From assembly GCA_902496115.1 (NCBI GenBank), contig CABUZK010000002.1, forward strand, positions 62,001-126,000: a DNA stretch of 64,000 nt, given 5' to 3'. The notes beneath the pieces were generated by a model that was not told the DNA's origin, did no database searches, and worked only from the letters and a program-made list of their open reading frames with translations. The DNA comes from an uncultured Collinsella sp. (GTDB taxonomy: Bacteria; Actinomycetota; Coriobacteriia; Coriobacteriales; Coriobacteriaceae). Shown one piece after another: positions 32,472-40,285 of this stretch. The translations under genes and the position numbers were made by a program. Position 1 is the stretch's first letter. Every line of letters starts with the position of its first letter.

Positions 32472-32914
32472 TAGATGCCGTCCTCGTCGCCGAAGATATC
32501 CTCTTCCTCGGAGCCGGCAACGGATGCGACCGTCTGGGCGGTGATGCCCGTCTGGCCAACGGTCACGGCCTGCTCGCCAAGCTCGGCGAGCGTGGCGTTG
32601 CCGCGGAGGAACAGAAGCTCAATAACCATGGGAAGGTTAGTGCCGGTCAGAACCTCGACATTGTCGACATCCTGGGCAATCATCATCGACTGGTTGAACG
32701 GGGTGCCACCAAGCAGGTCGGTAAAGACGAGCACGCCATCGCACTCCTCGCGCATGGCGGTAATAGCGGCGCGGAGATCCTCACCGTAGGAAGCAGCCTG
32801 ATCGCCCTCAAAAGGAACGACGGTAAAAGCGGGCTGGTCGCCGGCAACCATAGCGATAGCGCTTGCAAGGCCGGGTGCGAACTGTCCATGACCGGTAAGA
32901 ATAAAGCCAACCAT
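32471..32914 (-). CDS. PTS mannose-family IIA component
   Basis: 147 residues: MVGFILTGH9GQFAPGLASA with the phosphorylatable His9, the VPFEGDQAASYGEDL loop, and LVFTDLLGGTPFNQS. The C-terminal ~25 residues are acidic (SEEEDIFGDEDG). It is the first gene of the operon and receives phosphate from HPr. The ~700-bp region upstream carries several operator-like motifs. Confidence 0.94.
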   Translation of the reverse strand: MVGFILTGHGQFAPGLASAIAMVAGDQPAFTVVPFEGDQAASYGEDLRAAITAMREECDGVLVFTDLLGGTPFNQSMMIAQDVDNVEVLTGTNLPMVIELLFLRGNATLAELGEQAVTVGQTGITAQTVASVAGSEEEDIFGDEDGI

Positions 32915-33014
32915 TCAAATTTCCCTTCCGAAGGTGTGTACAATCTGAGTCCGATGATTTTCGGAAGCCAGCGGGCGCTCGCCCTTAAAGCTTCTTGGAA
33001 AGCGTTCTTTAAAG

Positions 33015-33044
33015 ACCAGTGGTTTCTAAACTGGTAGTAACCAC
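33015..33044. promoter_or_regulatory. GntR-type operator cluster before the PTS operon
   Basis: CTGGTAGTAACCAC (33031-33044) matches the palindrome before agaS in 13 of 14 bases. It overlaps an inverted pair ACCAGT (33015-33020) / ACTGGT (33030-33035). Two more direct half-sites ACCAGTTAGAACCAGTTTT are at 33311-33329. Together they fit multi-site repression by the GntR/UTRA protein. Confidence 0.55.
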
Positions 33045-33117
33045 GTGACGTGTTGTTGTCACTATATCACCCCAGAAGAGGCCGCTTCCGTTGATTCATA
33101 CGGTAAAACGTTTTTGC

Positions 33118-33369
33118 ACCGTTCACGGTGATAAATCGACCGTTTACCGGTCGTTAACACTTCTACCTGCGGTTTTGAAACCGTTTCGAAATGCTTTGGC
33201 AAAAGATCGGATCTTTTCCTGCGTCTAAACAACGCAGGGCGGCTAAAAATAGCGTGAAGAAAAATTGCAGGTCATTGTGAAGATGTGTGAATTGGTCTTT
33301 TTGACTTAATACCAGTTAGAACCAGTTTTGAGATTATCGGTGAACGGTAGTTTTCGACCGCTCACCGGT
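33118..33369. promoter_or_regulatory. ACCGTTCACGGT-type motifs, shared with the IIA promoter at 373
   Basis: 33118-33146 is the reverse complement layout of 373-401 with identical spacing: ACCGTTCACGGT then n8 then GACCGTT. 33339-33369 is a looser copy (GGTGAACGGTAGTTTTCGAC, then CGCTCACCGGT). They lie 200-455 bp upstream of the PTS IIA start. The remainder of 32915-33618 shows no gene. A regulator common to both PTS loci is likely but unidentified. Confidence 0.45.
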
Positions 33370-33618
33370 TACTTGCAATCGTTTGCAGTTGTTTTCCCAG
33401 ATGAATTAGGGAAACACAATGGAGCGCTTGCGCGATCACGGGAAGTTTTGACATTTGTCCTCATCCCCCGCGCGCCGAACTCCGACACTCAAAACGAGCT
33501 AATAGTTCATGCTAATCGTTTTCAATCATTACTTAGTCAGTATTCGTAATTATTTATCGTTTGTCATTAATTATGATATAAGATACAAGTATCATCCAAG
33601 AGATTGGTTGGAGGGGCT

Positions 33619-34257
33619 ATGATCCGCCGGAACGCATCCACATCGAATGAAGCCATCGGTCGCGAACAGACAATAGCCGAGCTGAGGAGGCTCACCCGCA
33701 TCTGCAAATGGGCCACAATCTGCGCCACTGCGGCACTCGCTCTGGGACTCTTCGCAGTCATTGCAATCGACCTTCTACTCATATTGCCCAGTCTCTCCCA
33801 AGGATTCTGTCTCCAATCCGTAGAACTTCAAGCCGGCGAAGGACCGTGCCTCGCTCTCGTCGGTGCCAATGCACAGACCCCACTTATGCTCATCGCGCAC
33901 GACGGTCACACCGCCATGGGGAGCGTCATGATGACATTCCTCGCGCTCGCTATCGCACTGAGCGCATACAAGCTTTTCTCCATCATTGAAAAGGCGGGCA
34001 GGCCCTTTGACCTTGAATGCAGCCGTATGCTACATCGAGTTGGGCTTTTGTTCCTTATCGGCGGCGCTGCCGTGAGACTCCTTGGTGCCATAGTCACGGG
34101 ATTGATGCTTTCGGGATTTGGCGGCAGCTTTACAGATGCCTTCGGCGGCCAGCTGTTCGAGCCCTCTATGCTCTTTGCAGGCCTGATTATTATCCTGATT
34201 GCCAGCATCTTCCGCTACGGGTGTATCCTGCAAAAACAAGATGACGAGTTGCTCTAG
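33619..34257 (+). CDS. DUF2975-type membrane protein
   Basis: 212 residues from ATG 33619 (GGAGGGG 4-10 bp upstream). Four hydrophobic segments: ICATAALALGLFAVIAIDLL (~30-50), VMMTFLALAIALSAYKLFSI, VGLLFLIGGAAVRLLGAIV and LFAGLIIILIASIFRYGCIL. Between the second and third comes the IIEKAGRPF motif, typical of DUF2975. A small XRE regulator follows 9 bp later, the standard partner of DUF2975 genes. Function unknown; such pairs are spread across Firmicutes and Actinobacteria. Confidence 0.8.
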   Translation: MIRRNASTSNEAIGREQTIAELRRLTRICKWATICATAALALGLFAVIAIDLLLILPSLSQGFCLQSVELQAGEGPCLALVGANAQTPLMLIAHDGHTAMGSVMMTFLALAIALSAYKLFSIIEKAGRPFDLECSRMLHRVGLLFLIGGAAVRLLGAIVTGLMLSGFGGSFTDAFGGQLFEPSMLFAGLIIILIASIFRYGCILQKQDDELL

Positions 34258-34266
34258 GGGGAATCC

Positions 34267-34506
34267 ATGATCATTCTGCGGCTCGACCGCATGCTCGCCG
34301 AACGCAAGATCTCATCCAAAGAACTTGCGGAACGCGTGGGCATCTCCCAAGTCAATATGTCGCGCATAAAGACTGGCAAGGTTTCTGCCGTGCGTTTTTC
34401 AACTCTTGACGCGATATGCCGGGCACTCGATTGCCAACCGGGCGATGTACTGGAATATATATCCGACGATGAAGCCGATAGCCTTTTTGGACTTAAAGAT
34501 GAATAG
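34267..34506 (+). CDS. small XRE/YozG-type regulator paired with the DUF2975 protein
   Basis: 79 residues forming little more than a Cro/C1 helix-turn-helix: MIILRLDRMLAERKISSKEL, VGISQVNMSRIKTGKVSAV, LDAICRALDCQPGDVLEY. The LxxICxxLxCxPGDxLEY ending is typical of the YozG/YtxH-type small regulators. A GGGGGA site lies 5 bp before the ATG. Probably controls the operon it sits in. Confidence 0.9.
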   Translation: MIILRLDRMLAERKISSKELAERVGISQVNMSRIKTGKVSAVRFSTLDAICRALDCQPGDVLEYISDDEADSLFGLKDE

Positions 34507-34540
34507 CCATAATTAAGCCACCAATCACGCCTCAACGCAA

Positions 34541-34577
34541 AAAGTCCGCCAGAACGACTTCCGTACTGGCGGACTTT
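34541..34577 (-). terminator. bidirectional terminator between convergent genes
   Basis: AAAGTCCGCCAG pairs perfectly with CTGGCGGACTTT. The minus strand adds TTTTTGCG, the plus strand TTTCTG. It ends both the XRE gene and the SurA-like gene at 34620. Confidence 0.88.
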
Positions 34578-34619
34578 CTGCTGTCTATCGGCTAGATGCT
34601 CGATGAGCCATGCGACTCT

Positions 34620-35708
34620 TTACGCAAACAGGCCGTAGATGCTGATGTTGGCCTTGGCGTAGAGGCCGTTAGCATACTCGGTCCACTTGGAGCTGGCGCT
34701 CGAAGCCTGCGAAGAGTACTGCTGGTAAGCAGTGTAGTAGGCGGTCATGGCCTGCTTATAGGTAGCGCTATCGGCCGTAAAGGCATCGTCGGCAAAGGCC
34801 TTAGCGTAGGTGCCGTTCTCGTCCTTCCAAGTGCCCTTTGAGCTATCCCACTCATCGCCGGCAAGGTTGATGATGTAGTCGGCGTAGTCCTTGCTCGCGG
34901 TCTCCTCGTTGCCGTCAGCAGGCTCGGTCGGAGCGGTCGGCATGCTTGCGGAGCTATCGCCCACCTTCTTCTTGTAGAGCTTCTGCAGCGTCGCGGACTG
35001 GCGGACGATCTGCTTGGCCTGGTCCTTGGACACGCCATACTGCGTGGCCATGGTCTTGTAGTCCGAAGTGCCGATGGAATCCTCGGCGTATTTCTTCATC
35101 TCCTTAGAAGAGACGGTGATGCCCTCGTCCTCGGCAGCATCGAGCAGGATCTTGTTGCGCACGTAGGACAGGATGACATCGGCAGAAGGTGCGGTGTAGT
35201 TGCCATCGCTATCCTTGACGGTATCGAGGCTGTACTGGCTCTCGATGGCCTCGCGCGCGGTGATGTCGCTCTTCTTGCCGTTGTAGCTGTAGCTTGCCAC
35301 GGTCGAATCGAGCTGGTCCTCGGTCAGGGTCGACGAGCCGACACCCTTGCCGCCAAAGCCGCCATTGCCAATAAAGAAGCCGACCACGGCAGCGATCACG
35401 ACGGCAACCACAAAGGCGGCAATCATCGTCTTCTTGTGCTTGGATGCATGGTCGTCCGCATCGGCGTCAGCTTCGTCCTCATCCTGGGCCTCGGGCATCA
35501 GATTCTCGTCAGCTGCATCCGCGGCAATCTGAGCCTCCAGACGGGCGTCCTCCTCCTCGGCCGTCGTGCCGGCAGCAATGTGCTCGGCAGACGTACCGGC
35601 GACCAGATCGATCTTCTCGTCCTCGTCACCGTCGGGGCCTTCGCCGCGCTCAATGATCTGGATGCCGTCGATCTCGTCCTTCTCGTCCTTCTTTTGAATC
35701 AGACCCAT
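34620..35708 (-). CDS. membrane-anchored SurA-N-like protein
   Basis: 362 residues. Residues 1-90 are an acidic, low-complexity cytoplasmic part. A single membrane helix (MIAAFVVAVVIAAVVGFFIG) lies at ~95-114. The outside part has a SurA/trigger-factor-like chaperone segment: ITAREAIESQYSLDTV, PSADVILSYVRNKILLDAAE, ITVSSKEMKKYAED, QAKQIVRQSATLQKLYKKKV. No PPIase parvulin domain is visible, so it is probably a folding or secretion chaperone without isomerase activity (inference). AGGAG lies 7 bp before the ATG. Confidence 0.75.
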   Translation of the reverse strand: MGLIQKKDEKDEIDGIQIIERGEGPDGDEDEKIDLVAGTSAEHIAAGTTAEEEDARLEAQIAADAADENLMPEAQDEDEADADADDHASKHKKTMIAAFVVAVVIAAVVGFFIGNGGFGGKGVGSSTLTEDQLDSTVASYSYNGKKSDITAREAIESQYSLDTVKDSDGNYTAPSADVILSYVRNKILLDAAEDEGITVSSKEMKKYAEDSIGTSDYKTMATQYGVSKDQAKQIVRQSATLQKLYKKKVGDSSASMPTAPTEPADGNEETASKDYADYIINLAGDEWDSSKGTWKDENGTYAKAFADDAFTADSATYKQAMTAYYTAYQQYSSQASSASSKWTEYANGLYAKANISIYGLFA

Positions 35709-35746
35709 ATCGGTTACTCCTTGTTAGGAAACATAGTCCCCAATAG

Positions 35747-35775
35747 AATACGCCCGACAGAGCGCCGGGCGTATT
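35747..35775. terminator. hairpin between icd and the SurA-like gene
   Basis: AATACGCCCG pairs perfectly with CGGGCGTATT around a 9-nt loop. No T-run on either strand. It lies 59 bp after the icd stop and may limit read-through or protect the 3' end. Confidence 0.5.
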
Positions 35776-35834
35776 GATTCTTAGGTTATACGCAAACACT
35801 TAAGTACTATTTAGGCATTTGCAGCGTGCATTCC

Positions 35835-36920
35835 TTAGGCCAGGTGCGCGATAACGGCATCGGCAAAAGCCTGAGTGCCCACAGCGCCCTCGACGGAGCC
35901 GGTCTGGGCACGACGCACGTCACCGGTAACCTGCTCGCCCTCGTCGAGCGTGGCAGAGACGGCGGCGCGAATGCGATTGGCCGCATCGTTCTCGCCCAGG
36001 TGATCGAGCATCATCGCAGCAGAGAGGATCTCGGCCGTGGGGTTGGCGATATCCTGGCCAGCGATATCGGGCGCGGAGCCATGCGTTGCCTCGAAGATGG
36101 CGCAGTCGGCACCGATGTTGGAGCCGGGGGCCATACCCAGGCCACCTACCAGGCCGGCGCACAGGTCGCTCACGATGTCGCCGTACAGGTTGGGCAGCAC
36201 CAAGACATCGAAGTCGTTGGGGTTTTGGACCAGGCCCATGCAGGTGGCGTCAACGATCTTGTCGTTGAACTCGATATCGGGATAGTTGGCAGCCACCTCG
36301 CGCGCAACGCGCAGGAACAGGCCGTCGGTCGCCTTCATGATGTTGGCCTTATGCACGGCCGTCACCTTTTTGCGGCCGCAGCGGCGGGCATACTCAAAGG
36401 CATACTCCACAATACGGCGGCTCTTGGCGATGGAGATGGGCTTGATTGAGATGGCGGAATCGGCGGCGAAGGTCTTCTGACCCGAGCGTTCGACAAGCTG
36501 CGAGAGCTCCTCGACCTCGGCTGCACCCTCATCGAACTCGATGCCGGCGTAGAGGTCCTCGGTGTTCTCGCGCACGATGACCAGGTCGACGTCGCGGAAG
36601 CGCGAGCCGTCGCCCGGCTGCGACAGACAGGGGCGCACGCAGGCATACAGGTCGAAGTGCTTGCGCAGGGCGACGTTAACGCTGCGGAAACCCGCGCCGA
36701 CCGGCGTGGTGATGGGACCCTTGATGGCAACCTTGGTCTCGGCGACCGCATCGAGCACGTGCTGGGGCAGCGGCGTGCCAAACTCGTCCATGACGCCGGC
36801 ACCGGCCTCCTGGACATTCCAATTGATCTGGACACCGGTGGCCTCGACCACGCGGCGCATGGCCTGCGTAATCTCGGGACCGATACCGTCACCGGGAATC
36901 AGGACTACATCGTGCGCCAT
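35835..36920 (-). CDS. icd: isocitrate/isopropylmalate dehydrogenase family, probably NAD-dependent isocitrate dehydrogenase
   Basis: 361 residues. Family landmarks: VVLIPGDGIGPEITQAM at the N-terminus, FDLYACVRPCLSQPGDGSRF, the substrate-binding VIVRENTEDLYAGIEF, KKVTAVHKANIMKATDGLFL, LPNLYGDIVSDLCAGL, and EATHGSAPDIAGQDIANPTA. The RENTEDLYAG pattern fits isocitrate dehydrogenases of the NAD-dependent, IMDH-like type better than LeuB. It supplies 2-oxoglutarate in an incomplete anaerobic TCA path. GAGGAG lies 9 bp upstream. The HEAT-repeat gene is just upstream in the same direction. Confidence 0.9.
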   Translation of the reverse strand: MAHDVVLIPGDGIGPEITQAMRRVVEATGVQINWNVQEAGAGVMDEFGTPLPQHVLDAVAETKVAIKGPITTPVGAGFRSVNVALRKHFDLYACVRPCLSQPGDGSRFRDVDLVIVRENTEDLYAGIEFDEGAAEVEELSQLVERSGQKTFAADSAISIKPISIAKSRRIVEYAFEYARRCGRKKVTAVHKANIMKATDGLFLRVAREVAANYPDIEFNDKIVDATCMGLVQNPNDFDVLVLPNLYGDIVSDLCAGLVGGLGMAPGSNIGADCAIFEATHGSAPDIAGQDIANPTAEILSAAMMLDHLGENDAANRIRAAVSATLDEGEQVTGDVRRAQTGSVEGAVGTQAFADAVIAHLA

Positions 36921-36926
36921 AATCTG

Positions 36927-37625
36927 TTACTCCTCGTTTTCGGCGTCGTCAGATTTTTTAACGCTAGCACGCTTCTTCTTTTTGGAGAGATCAAGGTCAA
37001 AGCGTTTAACAAGCATTTCGCAAATCTCGCTCGAACGGGCCTTGAGATAGCTGCCCTTGCCGTTCTCGGCATCGAACTTAAGGCGCAGTGCAAGCTTCTC
37101 GGCGACCTCGGCGTCGATCTCGCCCTGGCCAAACTCGTACAGGCAACCGAGCATGTCGCGATACTCGAGGTCGCCGTGGTAGCACTGGATGGCCTCGTCC
37201 AGGATGGGCCAAGCCTCGCGCGAACGCTCGACGCTCGTGGCGCCCCACACGCACAGCAGGCGGAAGGCGGCATAGCGCAGTGTGGAGGAAATCTCGTCGA
37301 ACAGTGCGGTCTCGGCGCCCTCAAAGGCATCGCCCAGCTGCTCGGGGCAGGTGGTGGCAAGCGCCGTCAGGGCATCGAGGGCCTCCCAGCGGGTCTGAGC
37401 CTCGGGGCGGTCGAGCGCCTCGATCAGCGCGGGCACGCAGGGCACGACGCGTTGCGGATCGCGCTCGGCAAGCAGGTGCAGCACGCGGGCGGCAAACTGG
37501 CGGATACGGCGCGTGGGGCAGCCGAGCTCCTTGACCAGGCGGTCGACGGCGTTCTCGTTCTCCTCTGCCAGCTGGAGCTGTGCCAGCTCCTCGTCGGTGA
37601 GCTGTTCGTCTTTGTTTTCTGCCAT
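36927..37625 (-). CDS. HEAT-repeat protein
   Basis: 232 residues of paired helices: LGCPTRRIRQFAARVLHLLA, PCVPALIEALDRPEAQTRWE, ALTALATTCPEQLGDAFEGA, IDAEVAEKLALRLKFDAENG. The repeat spacing (about 35-40 residues, with the D/R at the turn) is HEAT-like. The C-terminal ~20 residues are basic then acidic (DLSKKKKRASVKKSDDAENE). Such solenoids serve as protein-binding scaffolds. It lies 6 bp upstream of icd and is co-transcribed. No specific role can be given. Confidence 0.8.
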   Translation of the reverse strand: MAENKDEQLTDEELAQLQLAEENENAVDRLVKELGCPTRRIRQFAARVLHLLAERDPQRVVPCVPALIEALDRPEAQTRWEALDALTALATTCPEQLGDAFEGAETALFDEISSTLRYAAFRLLCVWGATSVERSREAWPILDEAIQCYHGDLEYRDMLGCLYEFGQGEIDAEVAEKLALRLKFDAENGKGSYLKARSSEICEMLVKRFDLDLSKKKKRASVKKSDDAENEE

Positions 37626-37640
37626 AGTTACCTCTTTTTA

Positions 37641-38069
37641 CTATTTCTTAGCGTGCTTGCCAGCACCCTTGCTGTCATCGGTGACCGAGATGAGCTGTCG
37701 GTCGGCAGCACCATTACGACGCGCACGGCGGCGTTCCTCGGCATCGCCCGCGTCGGCGGCGGCGCGGTGAGCCTTGTTGACGTTAAAGACCTCGTCGTGC
37801 TTGCGCCACGGACCGACGGACTCGCCAAAGCTCATCTTAAGGCCGGCGATAAAGCCGCCGAGCCAGCCGATCGGTGCAAACTGTACCAGCGGGAACAGTG
37901 AAAACACCCAGGTCAGTAGGACAACCGCCGCCGCTCCCGCAAAGTTGGCAATCCAGTAGTCGCGCTTGGTGATGACGCGCTTTTCGCACGCCCACTGGCC
38001 GCACAAAAAGCCAATGTAGATCGCAAAGAGAAAGAGCACCAGTGCAAGCACCACGAACGTCCAGCTCAT
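37641..38069 (-). CDS. small membrane protein, uncharacterised
   Basis: 142 residues from the ATG at 38067-38069. Two membrane segments, FVVLALVLFLFAIYIGFLCG (~5-24) and FAGAAAVVLLTWVFSLFPLV (~43-62), then a third weaker one (IGWLGGFIAGLKMSFG). The C-terminal half is soluble and basic (EERRRARRNGAADR, GAGKHAKK). It sits 5 bp after the dehydrogenase gene and 15 bp before the HEAT-repeat gene, so the four genes from 39154 to 35835 look like one operon. No family was recognised. Confidence 0.75.
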   Translation of the reverse strand: MSWTFVVLALVLFLFAIYIGFLCGQWACEKRVITKRDYWIANFAGAAAVVLLTWVFSLFPLVQFAPIGWLGGFIAGLKMSFGESVGPWRKHDEVFNVNKAHRAAADAGDAEERRRARRNGAADRQLISVTDDSKGAGKHAKK

Positions 38070-38074
38070 GGGCG

Positions 38075-39154
38075 CTACTCCCCGTGATGGTGGCCGCAGC
38101 AGCACTCGTGGCCGTCATCATGGCCGTGGCCGCCGCAGCACTCGTGGTCCTCGCCGTGGTGGTGGCCACAACCGCACTCGTGATCGTCGCCGTGCTCGCC
38201 GCAACCGCAGCCGTCCTCGTGAGCGCCATGCTCCTCGGGACGATACTGCGACCAGTCCAGACCGGCGGCGATGGCGTCGGCCTCCTCCTTATAGAGGACC
38301 GTGACGGCCTGGGTACCCAGCTTGGCACCACCGATGGCGTCGAGCATGTCGTAGAGCGTAAAGGCCACGTCGGCACCGGGCAGCGCAAGCTCGCGGTCGT
38401 CGGCATAGGCGAGCGCCAAGCGCAGGTCCTTGATAAAGTGCTCGACCATAAAGCCGGGCTTGTAGTCGCCGTCGAGCGCCTTGGGCGCCAGGCTCTCCAT
38501 GGCGCCGGACTTGCCGGTGCCACCCAGGATCATCTGACGGGTCTTCTCAAGATCAAGGCCGCTCAGCTCGGCAAACGCCAGCGCGTCTGCCATGCCGACC
38601 ATGCAGGCGCCCAGCGACACCTGGTTGGCGAGCTTGGCAGCCTGGCCCTTGCCGGCGCCATCGAAGCAGCAGATGGTTGCCGCAAAGGTGGCAAGGATGT
38701 CGCGGACCGGCGCGATGTCGTTCTCGGTAGCGCCCACGATAGCCGTGAGCGTACCGGCGATAGCGCCCGACTCGCCGCCGGTGACGGGGCAGTCAAACGC
38801 CATGCGACCAGAAACCTGGGCGGCCTCGGCAATGTCACGGGCAAGCTCGGGCGAGCTCGTGGTGAGGTCGATCAAGACCGCACCCGGCTTGGTGCACGCG
38901 AGCAGGCCGTCGCCCGCCAGGTAGAGTTCCTCGACCTCGGAGGGATAGCCCACCATGGTAAAGACGACATCGGCGTTCGCCGCGGCATCGGCCGGCGTAT
39001 CTGCCCAGACGGCGCCGCGCTCGATAAGCGCCGCCGCCTTGGACTTGGTGCGGTTGTTGACCGTGACGGGATAGCCGGCGTCCAGAATGTGGCCGGCGAT
39101 GGGGGCACCCATGATTCCGGTGCCAATGAATGCGACGGAGAGCTTGTTTGCCAT
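38075..39154 (-). CDS. beta-hydroxyacid dehydrogenase family protein with a His/Cys-rich tail
   Basis: 359 residues. Residues 1-165 are an NAD(P)-binding Rossmann domain (LSVAFIGTGIMGAPIAGHIL; NNRTKSKA). The signature DCPVTGGESGAIAGTLTA and the catalytic-Lys region GAGKGQAAKLANQV place it with 3-hydroxyisobutyrate and 2-hydroxy-3-oxopropionate (tartronate semialdehyde) reductases. From ~310 to 359 the chain becomes almost pure His, Cys, Gly, Asp and Glu (HECGCGHHHGEDHECCGG, HDDGHECCCGHHHGE). This looks like a metal store or a metal-binding handle and is not part of the family. The substrate is not known. Confidence 0.9.
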   Translation of the reverse strand: MANKLSVAFIGTGIMGAPIAGHILDAGYPVTVNNRTKSKAAALIERGAVWADTPADAAANADVVFTMVGYPSEVEELYLAGDGLLACTKPGAVLIDLTTSSPELARDIAEAAQVSGRMAFDCPVTGGESGAIAGTLTAIVGATENDIAPVRDILATFAATICCFDGAGKGQAAKLANQVSLGACMVGMADALAFAELSGLDLEKTRQMILGGTGKSGAMESLAPKALDGDYKPGFMVEHFIKDLRLALAYADDRELALPGADVAFTLYDMLDAIGGAKLGTQAVTVLYKEEADAIAAGLDWSQYRPEEHGAHEDGCGCGEHGDDHECGCGHHHGEDHECCGGHGHDDGHECCCGHHHGE

Positions 39155-39252
39155 GAAACCTTTCCTTTTGGGTTGGGTGTTGTTACCAGGTTGAATACTC
39201 GGTGCCAGCGTTTGGGCTGTGAGTCGAGGGCGATTACGGACGCAGCGCTTGC

Positions 39253-40206
39253 CTACTGACCGCGCACGCGGCGGGCGATACGGTCGGAAAGCGACGCCTT
39301 GTCGGCGCGGTTCTTACCCCAAAACGCGCAGCCCACCATGCCGGGGCCCACGTGCGAGCCGATGGTGGGACCCACGGAGCCGCGAATGATCGTGACGTCG
39401 GCGCAACCCTCCTCCTTGCGGATGGCGGCTTCGAGCCAGTCACCATCCTTTTCGGCATCGGCCGTCATGATGGCGATGGGCATGGTGCGATCGGGCACGT
39501 AGTTCTCGCGGAACGACTTGAGGATGGACTTGAGCGCCTTCTTGCGGCCGCGGTTGACGCCGATCAGCGACAGCGAGCCGGCCAGGTCGTAGGAGAGCTC
39601 GGGCTTGACGTCGAGCTTTGCCGTGAGCTGCGCCGCCGCGGGCGGAATGCGGCCGCCGGCAGCCAGCGCATCGAAGCTCTCGAGCGTAAAGTAGCCGTGC
39701 ACGTAGGTCTTGGCCTCGTTTGCCCAATCGACCAGCTGCGTGGCGGTCAGTCCCGCCGAACGCTGGCGCACGGCCTCGAGCGCCAAGAGCGCGCCGGTCG
39801 CGCAGGGCAGAGCGTTGTCGACCACGTAGAGCTCAAAGTTGGGATACTCGGCACGCACGGCGTCCGCCGCCTGGCACGCGGAGTTGTAGCTCGACGACAG
39901 CGCCGAGGTAAAGCACAGGTAGACCGTGGGCGTGCCCTCTTTGGCGCACTCGGTAAAGAACTCGATATAGCGACCGAGCGACACAGCCGAGGTGGACACG
40001 CGGGCACCGGCGCGCATGCGGTCGTAGAACTCCTTGGGTGTGATGCTCGACCAGATGTCATCCGTGCGCTCCTCGCCATCGATAATGAAGGGGAAACCCA
40101 GGATATCGACATCAAGGTTCGCGGCGACCTCGGGGCTAAAGTCGCAGCAGGTATCAACGACGATGCGGCAACGGTTCGAATGACCGGCGGATGCGGCCTT
40201 GTCCAT
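39253..40206 (-). CDS. DegV-family fatty-acid-binding protein
   Basis: 317 residues from the ATG at 40204-40206 (AAGGAG 9 bp upstream). DegV fold: RIVVDTCCDFSPEVAANLDV, PFIIDGEERTDD, the ACVSTSAVSLG-type loop (GARVSTSAVSLGRYIEFF), FTSALSSSYNSACQAA, VVDNALPCATGALLALEA and the end SHVGPGMVGCAFWG. DegV/FakB proteins bind a fatty acid and present it to the FakA kinase. A role in exogenous fatty-acid use is likely; fakA is not in the window. Confidence 0.9.
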   Translation of the reverse strand: MDKAASAGHSNRCRIVVDTCCDFSPEVAANLDVDILGFPFIIDGEERTDDIWSSITPKEFYDRMRAGARVSTSAVSLGRYIEFFTECAKEGTPTVYLCFTSALSSSYNSACQAADAVRAEYPNFELYVVDNALPCATGALLALEAVRQRSAGLTATQLVDWANEAKTYVHGYFTLESFDALAAGGRIPPAAAQLTAKLDVKPELSYDLAGSLSLIGVNRGRKKALKSILKSFRENYVPDRTMPIAIMTADAEKDGDWLEAAIRKEEGCADVTIIRGSVGPTIGSHVGPGMVGCAFWGKNRADKASLSDRIARRVRGQ

Positions 40207-40224
40207 CAAAGCGACTCCTTACGT

Positions 40225-40256
40225 AAAAAGGCGGCCACCCGCATGGGATGGCCGCC
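40225..40256 (-). terminator. terminator of hpf
   Basis: GGCGGCCA pairs perfectly with TGGCCGCC; the minus strand continues with TTTTTACG. It lies 30 bp after the hpf stop. Confidence 0.88.
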
Positions 40257-40285
40257 AACCGTTAACTCATGCAAGTTAACGTATT

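Noticed and set aside
21791..33176. Shared 15-mer TCTACCTGCGGTTTT at 21791 and 33162, with a looser copy near 41065
   Set aside because: A single exact 15-mer match is expected by chance in a window of this size; no palindromy and no common gene context.
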